NCBI GenBank assembly: GCA_028564675.1
Contig: JAOVVO010000292.1
Coordinates: 30,479 to 94,478 of the forward strand
Reading direction: 5' to 3'
Length of the DNA: 64,000 nt
Origin: Onchocerca lupi
Taxonomy: Eukaryota; Nematoda; Chromadorea; Rhabditida; Onchocercidae
The notes under the pieces were generated by a model. The model was not told the origin of the DNA. It searched no databases and saw only the letters and a program-made list of their open reading frames with translations. This document shows positions 1 to 12,312 of the stretch, piece after piece. Position 1 is the stretch's first letter. Every line of letters starts with the position of its first letter. A program made the translations under genes and the position numbers.

Positions 1-201
1 ACTAAATGATAAAGTTACATCATATATCATCAAAATTAAAAGATATTTGATAAAGCAACTAGCATTCATTCATGATGTTACCGAAATGCAGCTCACATAT
101 CGATTTCAATGGATTTAAAATTTTCTACCTCAAATTATCTCTCATCTCTTATTTGATTAAAAATTTGATTTTTTTTTTCCAATTTCAATGATATAACGAA
201 C

Positions 202-3200
202 TTTAATTACTTTCTCGTTACCAAGTTCACTTAATTTTGGAGTCGGGAATCGAATTGTTGTCATTTCCAATCGAACACCTCCCTTTCGACCCGGTCTTAA
301 ACCAGACCATTCATCGAGAATAGCTGCACCCTATAAAATGGCACTTATCATCATCATTTCTTTATCACTTAATTTTACTCTTTTAAGATTGAAAATTAAG
401 ATAAATGAAAATCAATACAGCTAATCAGTATAGTGTTTGATCTTCTTGCTACAATCATTATAAAATAATCTAGCCTAAATTAACTGAATTTAGAAATATT
501 ATCTTGGTTTACAAAGAGTTAGATTGGATAACACAGAATCGCATAAGATAAAGACAGAATGTAAGTTGGATTCTATACTGGCTAAAATACTGCAGAATTT
601 TAGTAAAATTTCTTCTCCAATATTCACATTACTGATTTTAAAAAAAGAATAGAGATTAAAAATATATATTTATATCTGTATTACTTAATTCAGTAAAATG
701 GGAAGTGGTAAAAATGTAATTCGACAATTTTTCAAAAATGTTATTTAAATAAAAAAAGAAAAAATACCCTACTCTAGAAAAAAAAAATGTTTTATCAAGT
801 TTCTATTGTTAGAATTTCGATAAAATAACTAGCTAATTTTGTTGCATCCTAGACTTACTTTAATTGCTGGCTGCAATCGATAATATCGATTAAGAATATC
901 AGTCCGATCAGCGTCTGTAATTTCAAGATCACTTCTACCAACTTGTTTTACAGATCCGATGAATACTTTATCTGTACTAAAAAACACATAATCAATAATA
1001 CATAATAATAAACATATCAATGAAGGAGAATGATATAATATAATAATCCAAGAACAATTTATAGAAAAAGTATAAAAAACAAATGAAAAAAAAAAAATGG
1101 AAACTAACGTCGGTATAGAAAATGTATCAAATTCTCTATATAGAAAATGTTTAGGCCAAGTTGCATTAACCTGAAATGATATTTCAACAAATTTTTGCAA
1201 TATAAAATTGCTTTGATGCAAATAGAAATAAAAAATTTAATTAAGAATAAATTAAGCGAAAAAAAAATAATAATAATCGTACATTCATTTTCAAATCATA
1301 TAAACTTTTCTCATATACAGAAAAATTTCACATGTATTTTCAAGCCATTCGTTAGAAAATTGATTTTTTTCTTTAAGAAAAAAAAAAAAAAAGGAAAAAA
1401 AGAGAAAAAAAAATACGATATGGAAATATTCCATTATTTATATAAATCATTTTATTCCTTTATAAAAATTTAACCTTAAAATTAAAAGAGTATGTGAAAA
1501 TGATAAAAACATTGTAGTAAAGATGTATGGTAAGATATGTTTTTAATTAAAAAAAAAAATCTCATATTAGAATAATTAAAAACTACAAAGAAAAAAAAAA
1601 CTATTGCAAGTTTTTTATAAAATGAATTAAAAAGTCATCCTCGATTAATTCATCATATTTGCAAAAATTTATGCAAAAACCAGATCTGAGAATGATTTTC
1701 TTGAAAATACGCTTGAAATCTTACTACAAATATAATGCCTCGTATCGGAAACATATTCTTGTGATCACCATCAGCTGCTACTTTACCACCATTTAATCCT
1801 GCACAATTCACGATAACATCAAAATCATCGAAAAGCTATAAATCATCAAATATTATTTAATTCATTTAAAATCAATTTTACTTGTTTCTATTATTGCATT
1901 CATTTTGATTCATTTACCATTAGTAAATATAAAAATGATAAAAATATAATTCTTTGGAAATATTTCAGTATGCATTTTATCTTTATAAATATAATCCTTT
2001 AATTATTTTTCATCATTTACATGTATCAGCAATTTTTTAATCATAATAAACAAAATTAAAAAAACAGTAATAATAGAAAATTTCAGTTTTATTTCATATT
2101 TATTTATTTTAAAGTGAAAAAATTTGATCATACTTTCTGTATTTTAATTACAACTTTAAATTTTAATCGATTATTTTTTTTTCTCAATTTAAATTCCACT
2201 TAGTCAATAATTACTTCCAAAAATTCTCTATATCAAAAACTCTTATTTTTTTCTAACATTAATTTAATATAATATGAAAACATTTAAGAAAAATATTAAT
2301 TTAAACTTAAAAAAAAGAAAGAAGTAAAAATATAAACTTACGTCTTTAATAGTATTAATATGACGTTGTATAAAACGTACACCTTTTGCTAGCAATTGTT
2401 TTTTCATCCATGGTACATATTTATTACCTTCGGTTGTATATGTTGTAAAATGTATCGCAAAGATACGATGCTTTTCACCTTGATCAGCAAATTGTTCCAT
2501 TTCATTCTCTCGAAGATAACGAAAATTATAAACAATATCACCATAAATTTCATCCTTTAAAAATTAATTAATTTCAATAATCGTACTAAAATTTATTTTA
2601 AAAAATGAAAAAAAACAATTTGATATATTCCAAGTGAAAGAAAAAAAAAAGCACAACTTTTCATAAAATTCGTTTAAAAAAAAAAAAAAAAAAAACAGAA
2701 CTTGTTCAACAAGTCTTGTCAAATTTGTTGATAAAATATGTCCTGATAATAAATTAACACCCGATACATCACCACCAAATTCTCGAAATAATTTAGCATA
2801 ACGACGAAATGATCGTTTCCCATATGCTCTAGATAAAAAAAAAAAAAAGGAAAAAGTAAAAAAAAAAAGTGAAGAAAAGAAATAAAAAAATTTTCATAAT
2901 CTTTATTACAAAAAGAAAAATTTTTTATAAATTTTTTCAATCTTTACAAATAATAATGAAATGACTTCAATTTAAATAAAATTCATACTGATGATAGAAC
3001 AATAAATAATATATTCAGCACCAAAAGGTTTTTAAATTATTGATAACAATTGATATGGAAAAAAATTTTTTTTTTAAATATTTCAAACTTTTCCAACTGT
3101 AATTAGCTTCATTTTTTTAATGATATCTTAATAAACCGTAAATTTTTTTCCCTTTCTTCCTTTTTATACATCTTCTTTCCGTTATTATTTTATTTGATTT

Positions 3201-4363
3201 TAATTATTTTAGTTTATTCGACTTTTTCTTTAAAATTACTTATTTTATTTGATTTTTTTTCCAGTTCTTGTATTTCACTAAGAAATTATCCTAAAGAAAC
3301 AAAAGGAGAAATTGTTTTTATCCAGTTCACAAAAATCTTAATCTTACTTACCATGATGAAACAATTTCTTAGTGAAATACGAGAACAGCAAACTCTAGTT
3401 TTCTTTTCTTTTCTTTTTTAATCATAGGTTTGATCTAAAATCTTTGATTAAAAATCAATTCGGCAAGACATTAAAAGAACTAAAAAATTAGTAATATTCT
3501 TTCAGTAATATTTCTTAATACTCTTTTAGTAATATTTAGTATTATTAAAAGATTAGCAATATTTCAATCAATTCTTTTATCCTTTAGTATCATCATTTAT
3601 ATTCAAAAATTTCTATCAAATCTTTCGAATTTATTTCAATTTCTTTTAAATTTTACATATCCCAGTAGATCGACAAACTGAATTACTATTTAATTAAATG
3701 TAACTGCTTGAATTCTATTCATATAATTTAAAGAATAAAATGAATTTTCTAATTAATACACACTAAATTCAACGCAAAGATTTCAATTCATGCAAGATTT
3801 CGTTTTTTTCAGTGCGATTAAAGTTATTCCGCAAATTATTTCAATATATTACAATGCATTTTGTAACAATTTCAACATATTACGAAGCAATATAATAATA
3901 AAGAAAAAGAAAAGAAAAACAAAAAAATTAAAGAAAATAAAAATAAGAGAAGTTTTTTTTTTTTAATCGATAATTATTATTTACGCTATAAATTAAAGGA
4001 TGAAAATTGAAACTTTGAATAAATTAAAAAAAAAAAAGTCTTTTTTTCATAATCTATTAAAATTTAAATAAACCTGTTTTGAAAGGTATCAACTCGAAAT
4101 AAGCCAGCAGGACCATAACTAGAACTTTTTTCAAATGGTACATCATGAAAAATGGTAATATTAAGAGTTTGATCACGTTCGAGTAATGCCAAAGCTGATG
4201 ATACACCAGAAGTACCTTCACCAATAATTGCCACTGATGTACGTTTCGAGATTTTTTGATTCTCAACTAGTTGTACTTGAAAGAAAATTTTTTTTCTCTT
4301 TTTTATAAATAAAAAAAATAAATTAAAAATTATTAAAATTTGATATAAATTTGCTCTTTTCAT
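202..4363 (-). CDS. ddo: D-aspartate oxidase (DDO family), 3' end outside window
   Basis: FAD-dependent oxidase that oxidatively deaminates acidic D-amino acids (D-Asp, D-Glu). Exons read 4363..4074, 2828..2702, 2554..2342, 1835..1725, 1170..1109, 976..859, 330..~202; all junctions are GT/AG and keep phase. Seen: an FAD-binding GxGxxG (GEGTSG, residues 48-53), SSYGPAGLFRVD, the exon with GGDVSGVNLLSGHI, YGDIVYNFRYL, NCAGLNGGK, PIRG, KHFLYREFDTFSIP, and GLRPGRKGGVRLE carrying the conserved substrate-side arginine. The last exon, with the NYGHGGxG-type motif expected in this family, is not visible and must lie left of base 1. The chosen ATG (4363) adds about 40 residues before the Rossmann strand, beginning with a hydrophobic stretch (residues 7-20) followed by KKRKK. 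This could be a signal or anchor segment, as in secreted nematode DDO paralogues, or a mis-set start. Family assignment is firm; start and last donor are less sure. Confidence 0.9.
3264..3387. repeat. Inverted repeat (~28-bp arms) in DDO intron 1
   Basis: Arms at about 3264-3292 and 3358-3386 are near-perfect reverse complements around the core TATTTCACTAAGAAATT, separated by about 65 bases. It lies inside the large first intron of the DDO gene. No flanking duplication or coding capacity was recognised; it may be a small fold-back element or an RNA hairpin. Confidence 0.6.
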
Positions 4364-6199
4364 TCTCACCAACTAATTATTGATTGATTAATTAATTAAT
4401 CATCAATGTACGATAATTAAATATCTATATGCTATAAAAATGAATAAAAATAAAACATTATTTCGTTATATAATTAAAACTTATTAAATTTAATAATACA
4501 TTTTATCACATAATTGAAATTTATCCTATTAGCAAAGATTTCCTTTTCTTTTTTCTTTTTAAATGGATAACAATTTGCTCATCTCATCTTAACTTGGCCT
4601 ATTTTTTAGAATTATTTACTTTGTTAACAATAATTTTTTTTTTCTTCCAGTGAAATTTGTTTTTTTGATTCACTTTTGATACTTGTTAATGCAATGATCA
4701 CTGTAAAGTATATAAGATAATTTCGTTATATTTAAAAAAATAATATGTAAAATAAAATAAGCTTGATTAATGGTTTAAAGTAAGCTATTCTTCATTTAAA
4801 AAAAAAATGACAAACTTTTTGATAATTTTCTAAGCATTCCAAATTTTTGTTTATTCTTTCTGTTTAATATACGATATTAAATATAATAATAAGAAATGAT
4901 AATTTTAATAAAATTAAAATTTCAAAAAAAAAAAAAATTTTAACAAACCTATAGCAATAAGCAATATTAGCAGATGCATTTTCCAAATATTTCGTATAAA
5001 TATTAGCGCAAAAAAAAAAGTATAATCCTGATTTTATCGCTTAAAAATAAAAAGAAATGTAAAAATGAAGCAAAAAAAGAAAGGAAGAAAAAGATGGAAA
5101 AATTGCTGTCAACTCACAAAGTATTTTGATCGAATTATTTTTAAGTTCAAATTCTTTCGAATTTCCAAAAAGAAAAAAAAACCTGTTACAATAATGACAA
5201 TTTTCAAGGTGAATTGCTGATTAATAACTGATTTGCTGATTAATAAATAAAGATGAAAAAAAAAAAGAAAAATATTTTACATTTATCTAGATCTTTTTCT
5301 AGATTTGATCATTTTCTAATAAACTAGAAAACGAGAAAAAGATCTAATCTTGAAAATCACAAAACAAAAAGAAAAGAAATTTATCGAATGCTTATCAATT
5401 ATTTGTCAGCTGAAGCAAATTTTAAATTAAAAATTGGTTTTTGGAAAAAATTGTCAATCAAGCGTAATAACGAATGTTTATTTTTCATATAGATTTGAAT
5501 ATATGAAATTTTTGACTTATATACTTGCTTTTTTTTATTTGACTAAAAGCTAAAGAAAAAGTATAAAAATTTGAGAAAATTTTTGACAAAATTTTAAAAA
5601 AGTTTTGACAAAATTAAAAAAATTGAATGAATATGATATAAAATCTAAGAGAAGGAAAATAAATATTTTTAGTTAAATAAAAAAAAAAAGCAAATATACG
5701 AAAAAAAAACTTGAAAAAAAAGAAGCAAATATATGAAACAATTTTCTTAAGCAAAATTTAAAAAAAAAATTTTGTGTAAAGTGTTGAAAGTCTAAGGGTA
5801 GAAACAAATTGAAAAAAATCAAATATTTGTTTTGTATAAAGTTTTGAAAAAGCCTTAGGGCTTAATTAAATTTAAAAATCAAAACATCGATGTGAATCAT
5901 CTATGGTTGGAAATGAAATGAAAATATTTGAAAATAAATTTTTTATGACAAACCATGCCTGCTATAACTGAAAAATTAATTTTCAATAAATCGAAAACAA
6001 TTTTGATCAACAAATGGTCCAATGAAATATTTCCATCTTACTATTTTTTTCTTTGGGAGCATAAAATATCCAAATTCAATATATTGAAAGAGATAAAATT
6101 CAATACTTGAAAAACTGATTTTGGGTTTAATTGATGAGTTTAGATCAGAAGTTTAAATAAGTCTGATAAATATAATAATGATATATATAAAAATATTAC
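4364..6199. other. Non-coding stretch upstream of DDO, with a hairpin
   Basis: AT-rich sequence without a supportable exon; it probably holds the DDO promoter and 5' flank. The one clear structure is an imperfect hairpin at about 5287-5346, whose arms contain TAGATCTTTTTCT and its complement AGAAAAAGATCTA. Short A- and T-tracts are frequent. Confidence 0.5.
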
Positions 6200-6458
6200 C
6201 AGAAGCTACAACAATTATATTTTTCACCCCATCAATATGTAGTTTAGCTCTCTGCTTTGTAGCCTGTTTTCGATTAGTAGCAACTACGGTCACCTTTTCT
6301 ACCCTTAGTATGGCCTTAACAATTTGCTCACAACTTTTTCTCAATTCTTCATTCGGTTTGCATGTCACCAAAAATTTCAAGCACAAAACTGACATTTCTA
6401 CTACTTTTAATAAGAATTGAGGATAAAGCACCGCGTTCAGCACTTGCATATAAATTTT
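6200..6458 (-). pseudogene. Frame-broken coding fragment, unrecognised
   Basis: The segment is bounded by a good acceptor (CTGCAG before 6458) and donor (G|GTAATATTT at 6200) and is fully open in one frame for 86 codons. Codon-like quality switches frame around 6345. The 5' half reads best in a second frame (ENLYASAERGALSS then FVLEIFGDMQTE, then stop), while the 3' half reads best in the open frame (NEELRKSCEQIVKAIL then VTVVATNRKQATKQ). This suggests an old one-base indel in a helical protein exon, hence a pseudogene or assembly error. If intact, it is an exon of an unknown minus-strand gene. I do not recognise the family. Confidence 0.35.
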
Positions 6459-7251
6459 CTGCAGTTCATGCAAAGACAAAATTGAAAAAGTAGAAATATA
6501 TTTAAATATTCATGAAAAGTTCTAACATTATAAAATATACTGAAGAATCGGAAAATATAATAATGATAATTAAACACCAATAATTGATAGTAGCAATAAG
6601 AGTGATAAATGATAAGTAATAATTGCAACATCTCCTTTTTTCTAAATTAGTAGTAGTTTCGAAAGAATGAGGAAGGAGAAAAAATGCAAAAAATGGTAAA
6701 TTACGAAAAAAAAAATTTCCCGAAAAGGTTTGACAAATTATTTGCTAAAAAAAAAAGAGAAAATAAGTAAATCAAATGATAGGGTAAAAATGCAAATGGA
6801 AATAGGTACAAATGGAAATCGGAACGATAATAAATGAAAGACAAATGTATGGAAAGGATGAAAAAAATGAATAAAGATTTTAATGAAAATGAATTTAAAA
6901 AAATTGATTTTTGATAATTGCAAATGTTTAATGATCATTAATAATAATAATAATAATGATTGGTGACTAATAATTAATAATTGATAACTGATAATTAACA
7001 ATTAATAATTACTAAATAATAAATAATAAGTGACAAATAATGGGAAATAAATAATGAATGATAAATAACAAAAAATAAAAATAAACAATAAATAATAAAT
7101 AATAATAATGTGATTTATATGATAATGATCGAATGCAATAATTCAACAATAATAATTCATATAAATAATTAATAATTAAATCATATTACTTAATAAATTA
7201 AAAAAACAAAGAAAATTAATAGAATTTTTAGTAAAAAGAGATGATAATTAG
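6459..7251. other. Non-coding, AAT/ATTAAT-rich spacer
   Basis: Low-complexity sequence dominated by AATAAT, GATAAT and AACAAT words (about 6930-7200), built from degenerate trinucleotide repeats. No coding frame with splice support was seen. Confidence 0.5.
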
Positions 7252-7398
7252 GATATATTTTTACAAGATGAACCATCAGATGAAAGAAACGAATGGAGTT
7301 GTAAATTAGGTCGTTACATACAACTTCCAAAATCATTGAATAATCAACATTTATTTGTTAAACATAAAAAATATTCAAATAATAGATATCAAAAATGA
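7252..7398 (+). CDS. Orphan 3'-terminal exon, unknown protein
   Basis: Directly after an ATTAG acceptor the frame reads DIFLQDEPSDERNEW then SCKLGRYIQLPKSLNN then QHLFVKHKKYSNNRYQK and a TGA stop (48 codons). Residue content (Trp, Cys, charged and polar residues, few homopolymers) is unlike the surrounding low-complexity DNA, which argues that it is or was coding. In-frame stops lie just 5' of the acceptor, so it would be a last exon. No matching upstream plus-strand exon was found within the preceding 7 kb, so it may be the remnant of a gene fragment or retrocopy. Family not recognised. Confidence 0.35.
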   Translation, partial: DIFLQDEPSDERNEWSCKLGRYIQLPKSLNNQHLFVKHKKYSNNRYQK

Positions 7399-9082
7399 CA
7401 AAAATTCATATAGTATAATATTATAATTATTTTTAAATCGAAGCAAAAAAAAGGATAAAATCAACAAAATAAACTTAAATTGAAAAACAAAAGAAAAAGA
7501 GAAGATTAAATAATTTGAAAAGAAATCAAGAAAAAGGAAATTTGAAGAAAAAAATTAAATATATGCGAATAAAACAATAAAAAAGAAAGAAGTAAGGAAA
7601 AAAATTAAATAATTAAATATTGAATATCTTAGGAAGGAGAAAAGAAAATAAAATTATACGATATGGTGAAATAAAAATTTCTCACTTGTGGATAAATTTA
7701 TCCAGTTAAACTAACCATTTCTACTTTGCTTGCCAAAAATTCTAATTGAACAACAATTTTTTCATTTTTAGCTTGGTTTTTGTTGATGATGAATAAAATT
7801 CTCATAGTATGGTTGAAATTTTTAAAAGTGCATTCTTCCACAGACTAATAATCGTTGCGGATATTCCGTATAATAATAAGATCAAAACTTTAAATATTTA
7901 TTTGAAGCTTGATTTCATTAATAAAATAATAATATAAATAATTGAATGTAATGGAATTGAATATTAAAATTTATTATAATTTAGAAAGACAAATTATTTC
8001 TATGAGTAATGGTAATAAAACTAAGAAATAAGTAAAACAACGCAAGTGTGAAATAATATAATCATAAAGAAATTGAGATAGAAGAGAGTTAAAAAATGAA
8101 ATAAATTCTAGAAATGAACATTTGTGAAAATAATTTTGATATGGGATAAATTAAAAATTTAAATGATTTAAATCCAGGACAACTGAGAATTATTTACATG
8201 ATAGATTTTTCAAATTTTCACACATCAACGAATCGATGCATAAGCAATCTAACAAAATATACATGAAATGAGAAATTCAAAAATTCACCATCTGATATGG
8301 ATAAATTCTTACAATTTATATGGAAAACGAAAAGAGAAATAAATTAATTTAAATTAAATAGATATATTTAGAAATGTTTTCCGATTAGAAAATATCATTT
8401 GATTTTTGTAAAAAATTTAGAAAAATTCTAAATTATCACACGAGGAAAAGAATTCTAGTATTTGTATAAGTATGATAATTAGTTAACTCTCTCATTCACT
8501 TTTTTTTTTTTCCATTATTGAAGATCCATCTAATCTTTAACATAAATACATATACGAATGGCGCATTTGACATGAATTACGAATGACTATTATAACGTAT
8601 GTATGTGTGTGTGTCTGTGTATGTGTATGTATGAGTTTGTATGTGTGTGTGTGTGTGTTTGTATGTGAAAGGAATTATAAAATGGAAGAGGAAGATCTTC
8701 GAAACTGGATTATATTTCATTAAGAAATAATAGCTGACAACAATGACAATATATATTAATCGCTTCCGTTACACAAAATGACAAAAGAAAATTCAATGAT
8801 ATTTCAAGAAAGTTATTTCGAACAAAGAAATGACAATTTGCTCTGAGAAAAAAAAAAAATGAAAAACTTAGAATTTTTTATTTCAATGATATTTCAAAAA
8901 AAAGTAAACGTTATGTCGGATAAAAAAAATGATAATTTGCTATAAAGAGAAAAAAAAAGATATATAAAATTTAGAATTTGATTCAATTATTTTTTTTTTT
9001 TTTATTAGATGATTACTGCAATATGGGCATGCAAATATTATACAATAAACTTTCTACATAATACTTTTGTTTAATAACTTAC
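7399..9082. other. Non-coding spacer with a TG-rich microsatellite
   Basis: No supportable coding frame. Positions about 8597-8667 are a compound TG/TGTA/TGTC repeat (alternating purine-pyrimidine). The rest is AT-rich with A-tracts. Confidence 0.5.
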
Positions 9083-9530
9083 CTAAATTTGTTAAATAAA
9101 AATGTATCTCATTGAATAGTATGATATTTCCATAAAAATTTTCGCCTTTTCCACCAATTATAATTCCCATCATAGTTACTGTTATTGGGTTAAACTCCTG
9201 AAAAAGCAATATTTAGTGTGTAAAAATGATGCAGATAACACATTTTCAAATAATAAATGAATAATTTTTGGTTTGAAATAATGATGAATATATTACTAAA
9301 TTGGAAAAAGAAAAACAAATGCTGATTCCAAATTATTGATATTTAAGTACTAATTTTAGAAAAAAAAAAAGTCGAAAATTGATACAAGATATGTTTGAAA
9401 TCAGCTTTCTTACGACATATATGCAATATGATTGAAATTATCATCTGAAACAATTGATGAACAAGACGCGCATAATTATGAGATACGCAAATAAACTGGA
9501 ATTTAATCAACATGCGAGATCCTAATCGGA
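9083..9530 (-). CDS. Two orphan exons of an unrecognised gene
   Basis: Exon B (9197..9083) lies between CTCCTGAA-complement TTCAG and a G|GTAAGTTA donor. It is open for 38 codons: EFNPITVTMMGIIIGGKGEN then FYGNIILFNEIHFYLTNL, the latter partly hydrophobic. Exon A is proposed between an ATTCCAG acceptor near 9501 and a GTAAGAAAG donor near 9411, reading FICVSHNYARLVHQLFQM and a hydrophobic tail. Both have sound splice signals, but I found no start, stop or recognisable motif and cannot connect them in phase with confidence. They could belong to a membrane protein lying between DDO and TAF11. Confidence 0.25.
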
Positions 9531-10042
9531 TTTTTTGAAAATGCCAAACCACATATTGAAATATCGACAAATATTGCAGGTATAATAATTATATCTAATC
9601 AGTATTTTATGATAATTCAAAAACATAGAATATTATTTCATAATTCATATGAAAAACTTCCCAACATTCATCGCTATTCGTTTCTGAGATTAAATAATAT
9701 GAAGAGAAGAAGTAAGAAGTGATAAAAACGCAATTTTTATTCATTCAACATTATCATTAATCAAAATGAAATAGGAATAACGAAAGTTATGAAAATTGTC
9801 AAAAAAACAGCCGAACCGAAGAGCAACGAGTATATGACAATCGATACCTTTGTTTGTCGAATATTATCGAAAAAAAATTGTTCAAAAGGCTTTTTTTTCT
9901 AAATTTTGAAAAAAAAAACACAAATTTAAATTGGAAGAAAATAAAGCAATCAAATGGCACAGCAATCAATCATATATGATTCGAAAAAAAGGAAGATTTC
10001 ATTGCCTATTAAAATTGATATATATTATGATATATGGCCAAA
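9531..10042. other. Spacer 3' of TAF11
   Basis: AT-rich sequence downstream of the TAF11 stop. A plus-strand open frame over 9931-10188 is the antisense shadow of the TAF11 last exon. Nothing else is supportable. Confidence 0.5.
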
Positions 10043-12312
10043 TCATAAGAAAGGATTTCGGCGAGATCCATAAGGCGGAAAAAGTTTGCCCTTTTCCCCC
10101 AATTGATCATATGCTATCTGAATGTGATGTGGCTTTAATGGCTCACTCTCCTCGCCCATTCGTTCGCGAATATCCAATGCTAAAATAAAACATTTTAAGG
10201 TTGGCTTTGGAAAAGCAGAATATATATAATACATGAAGATAACAATCATGACATTGAACTACTTTTTTATTTAGCAAATTCACTGAATAATTTAATATAA
10301 TCAAAATAATGGAATAATATTAAGAAAATGAAAAATAACCTTCTTCAACAAGTTCTCCAGCAAATACTTTGGCAAGTCCCGCGACGGCTATTATGACATT
10401 ATGTCCTGGCGTAACACCCGTTGCTTGTTGAATAAGCTAAACAAAATCATCTCTTTTATGATTTATTATAAAAATAACTGAAGAGATTCCAGAAAATTCA
10501 GAATTTTATTCACTTATCTTAAATTTTCAAGTACAGCGGGTTTATTTCTTATAAATGATCAAATTTCTTGGTAAAGTAGTACCGTGAGAAGTTTTTCCAT
10601 AAGACAAACAAACATCATGAACATGTTTACGATAAAAGCTGAATAGAACTTTTTAAACTTTTCGATTAAAAAAAAATACTTTACGAATAGCACTTTTCGG
10701 AAAAGATGAACGTCTGAAGCACTCGTAGCGGGCCAGTTGTTCAGACGAGAAATTAGCAACCAATATCCTATAAATAAGGAAAAAGAAAAAATAATTGCTA
10801 CAATACATTGGAACAACAGATAATTGGGATGAAGATAGCTCTACTTAATGTCTTTTATTCTCTTCGGAAATGGATTGGTCGAACTTCTCCGTTAAGATTC
10901 ATGCAATTTGAAGATTAAGATATATAACAGGTAAAGCTCTTATTAATAATGATTACTGCATTTTTTGACGTAAGATTTCATCTTGCTTGCTTAATTTTTT
11001 TGGTTGCAAAGCAGTTTCACTATGTTCATCATCCGAATCATTAGTTTCCGGAGAATCTTGTCTACTGGGACCTGCTTCCTGCAATTTATATAAGCAAAAT
11101 ATGGAGCAATCTTTAATATGAAAATACAACTATGAGTGAAAATCACTTTCCTTAGTTAAATTATCCAGTCTTTGTGACTGTATCCTCCTTCAGTTTTGAC
11201 AGTACACTTAAACATCATTTTTACATTTTATTCGTAACTACGAAAATGTAAAATCCAGTTTAGATAAAATAATTCTAATGACGTCAAAGATAAAGAAAAA
11301 ATTAAATTATTCTGAAATATAATCATGAAATCTTACTGTTCTTTCCCTCATATCCCTCATACATGGCTTTTCATTATCTTTGACATTTTCTGCAAAATGA
11401 ACATTCAATTCATTCTTTGAATTTGAGGGACCTGCATTCGAAGAAGAGACTAAAGATGACTTTGAGATGGCATCCACTGCACTAAAATCTGTAGGATCCA
11501 ACTGAAACGTCAAAATATATCTACAATATAAATGAATATCTTTAATAATGGCTTTATTATTTTTATCGAACTTTATTAAGTCACAATAAAATTCGATTTA
11601 CTATACTTCGAAATCCTTCAATATTTTCCTCCCTCCAAAGAGCAACTGATATAATTCATACTAAACCAAAGAGCGGATCGTCAAGTAATTCGATGTCATG
11701 AATAGATAAATCTCGTCTGTTGGTTTTGGCTGATATATCATCTGCATCTTTATCAGATTTTCGTTTCAAACTTGATGATTTCTGAAAACTTCATGTTATG
11801 AAAAGAGTAGTAGAAAATGAGTTACTTCATGTAATAAAAAAATAAAAAATAAAGAGTCAGTTTAGCAAATTTGTTGAAAGATTTAATAAATTTCATAGTT
11901 TAGCAAATTTGTTGAAAGACTTAATAAATTTCATACAATATTAATAATTTACTTTTCAAAGTATTCAAGTCAGATATCTCAAAAAAAGCAAGAAACTTGC
12001 AAAATCGTCGGTCAAATAGGATTATCAACTAAACATATCCTACAAAAGAACAATATCATATATGATGATGTTCATTTTTTGAGTAAAAAGATATAAGATG
12101 AATATTATGTAATCGCAAATAGATAAAGAAAGAACAAATGATAGAAGAGAAGAAATATTGGAACTAACCGCTTTTGTTTCTGATACCGATGCTTCACCAC
12201 CTAAAGGTCTTTCGATAATACTATCTTTAGCATCCAAATTTTTTTCCCCATCGTTATCATCGCTATCACTTAATTCACCGAGGAGATCAGCAACATCTGT
12301 CCAACCAGCCAT
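10043..12312 (-). CDS. taf-11: Transcription initiation factor TFIID subunit 11 (TAF11)
   Basis: TAF11 pairs with TAF13 through a histone fold in TFIID and contacts TBP and TFIIA during pre-initiation complex assembly in the nucleus. Seven exons: 12312..12169, 11781..11662, 11501..11337, 11078..10957, 10767..10680, 10436..10340, 10179..10043; phases close to 290 aa. Residues 1-183 are acidic and Ser-rich, probably disordered, starting MAGWTDVADLLGELSDSDDN and including a basic KRKSDKD patch. The histone fold starts at about 184 (QILVANFSSEQLARYECFRR, SSFPKSAIRK), continues with LIQQATGVTPGHNVIIAVAG then LAKVFAGELVEE, and ends with ALDIRERMGEE then PLKPHHIQIAYDQLGEKGK, all in family order. The start ATG follows TTTTAG, a likely trans-splice acceptor. 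It is divergent to the SDR gene. Confidence 0.93.

Noticed and set aside
1195..1473. 92-codon plus-strand ORF
   Set aside because: Poly-Lys/Phe homopolymer translation inside a DDO intron.
6178..6420. 80-codon plus-strand ORF
   Set aside because: Antisense to the minus-strand exon-like segment, with Thr/Ser/Phe-rich shadow composition and no plus-strand splice context.
9931..10188. 85-codon plus-strand ORF
   Set aside because: Antisense to the TAF11 terminal exon, whose minus-strand reading matches the histone-fold C-terminus.
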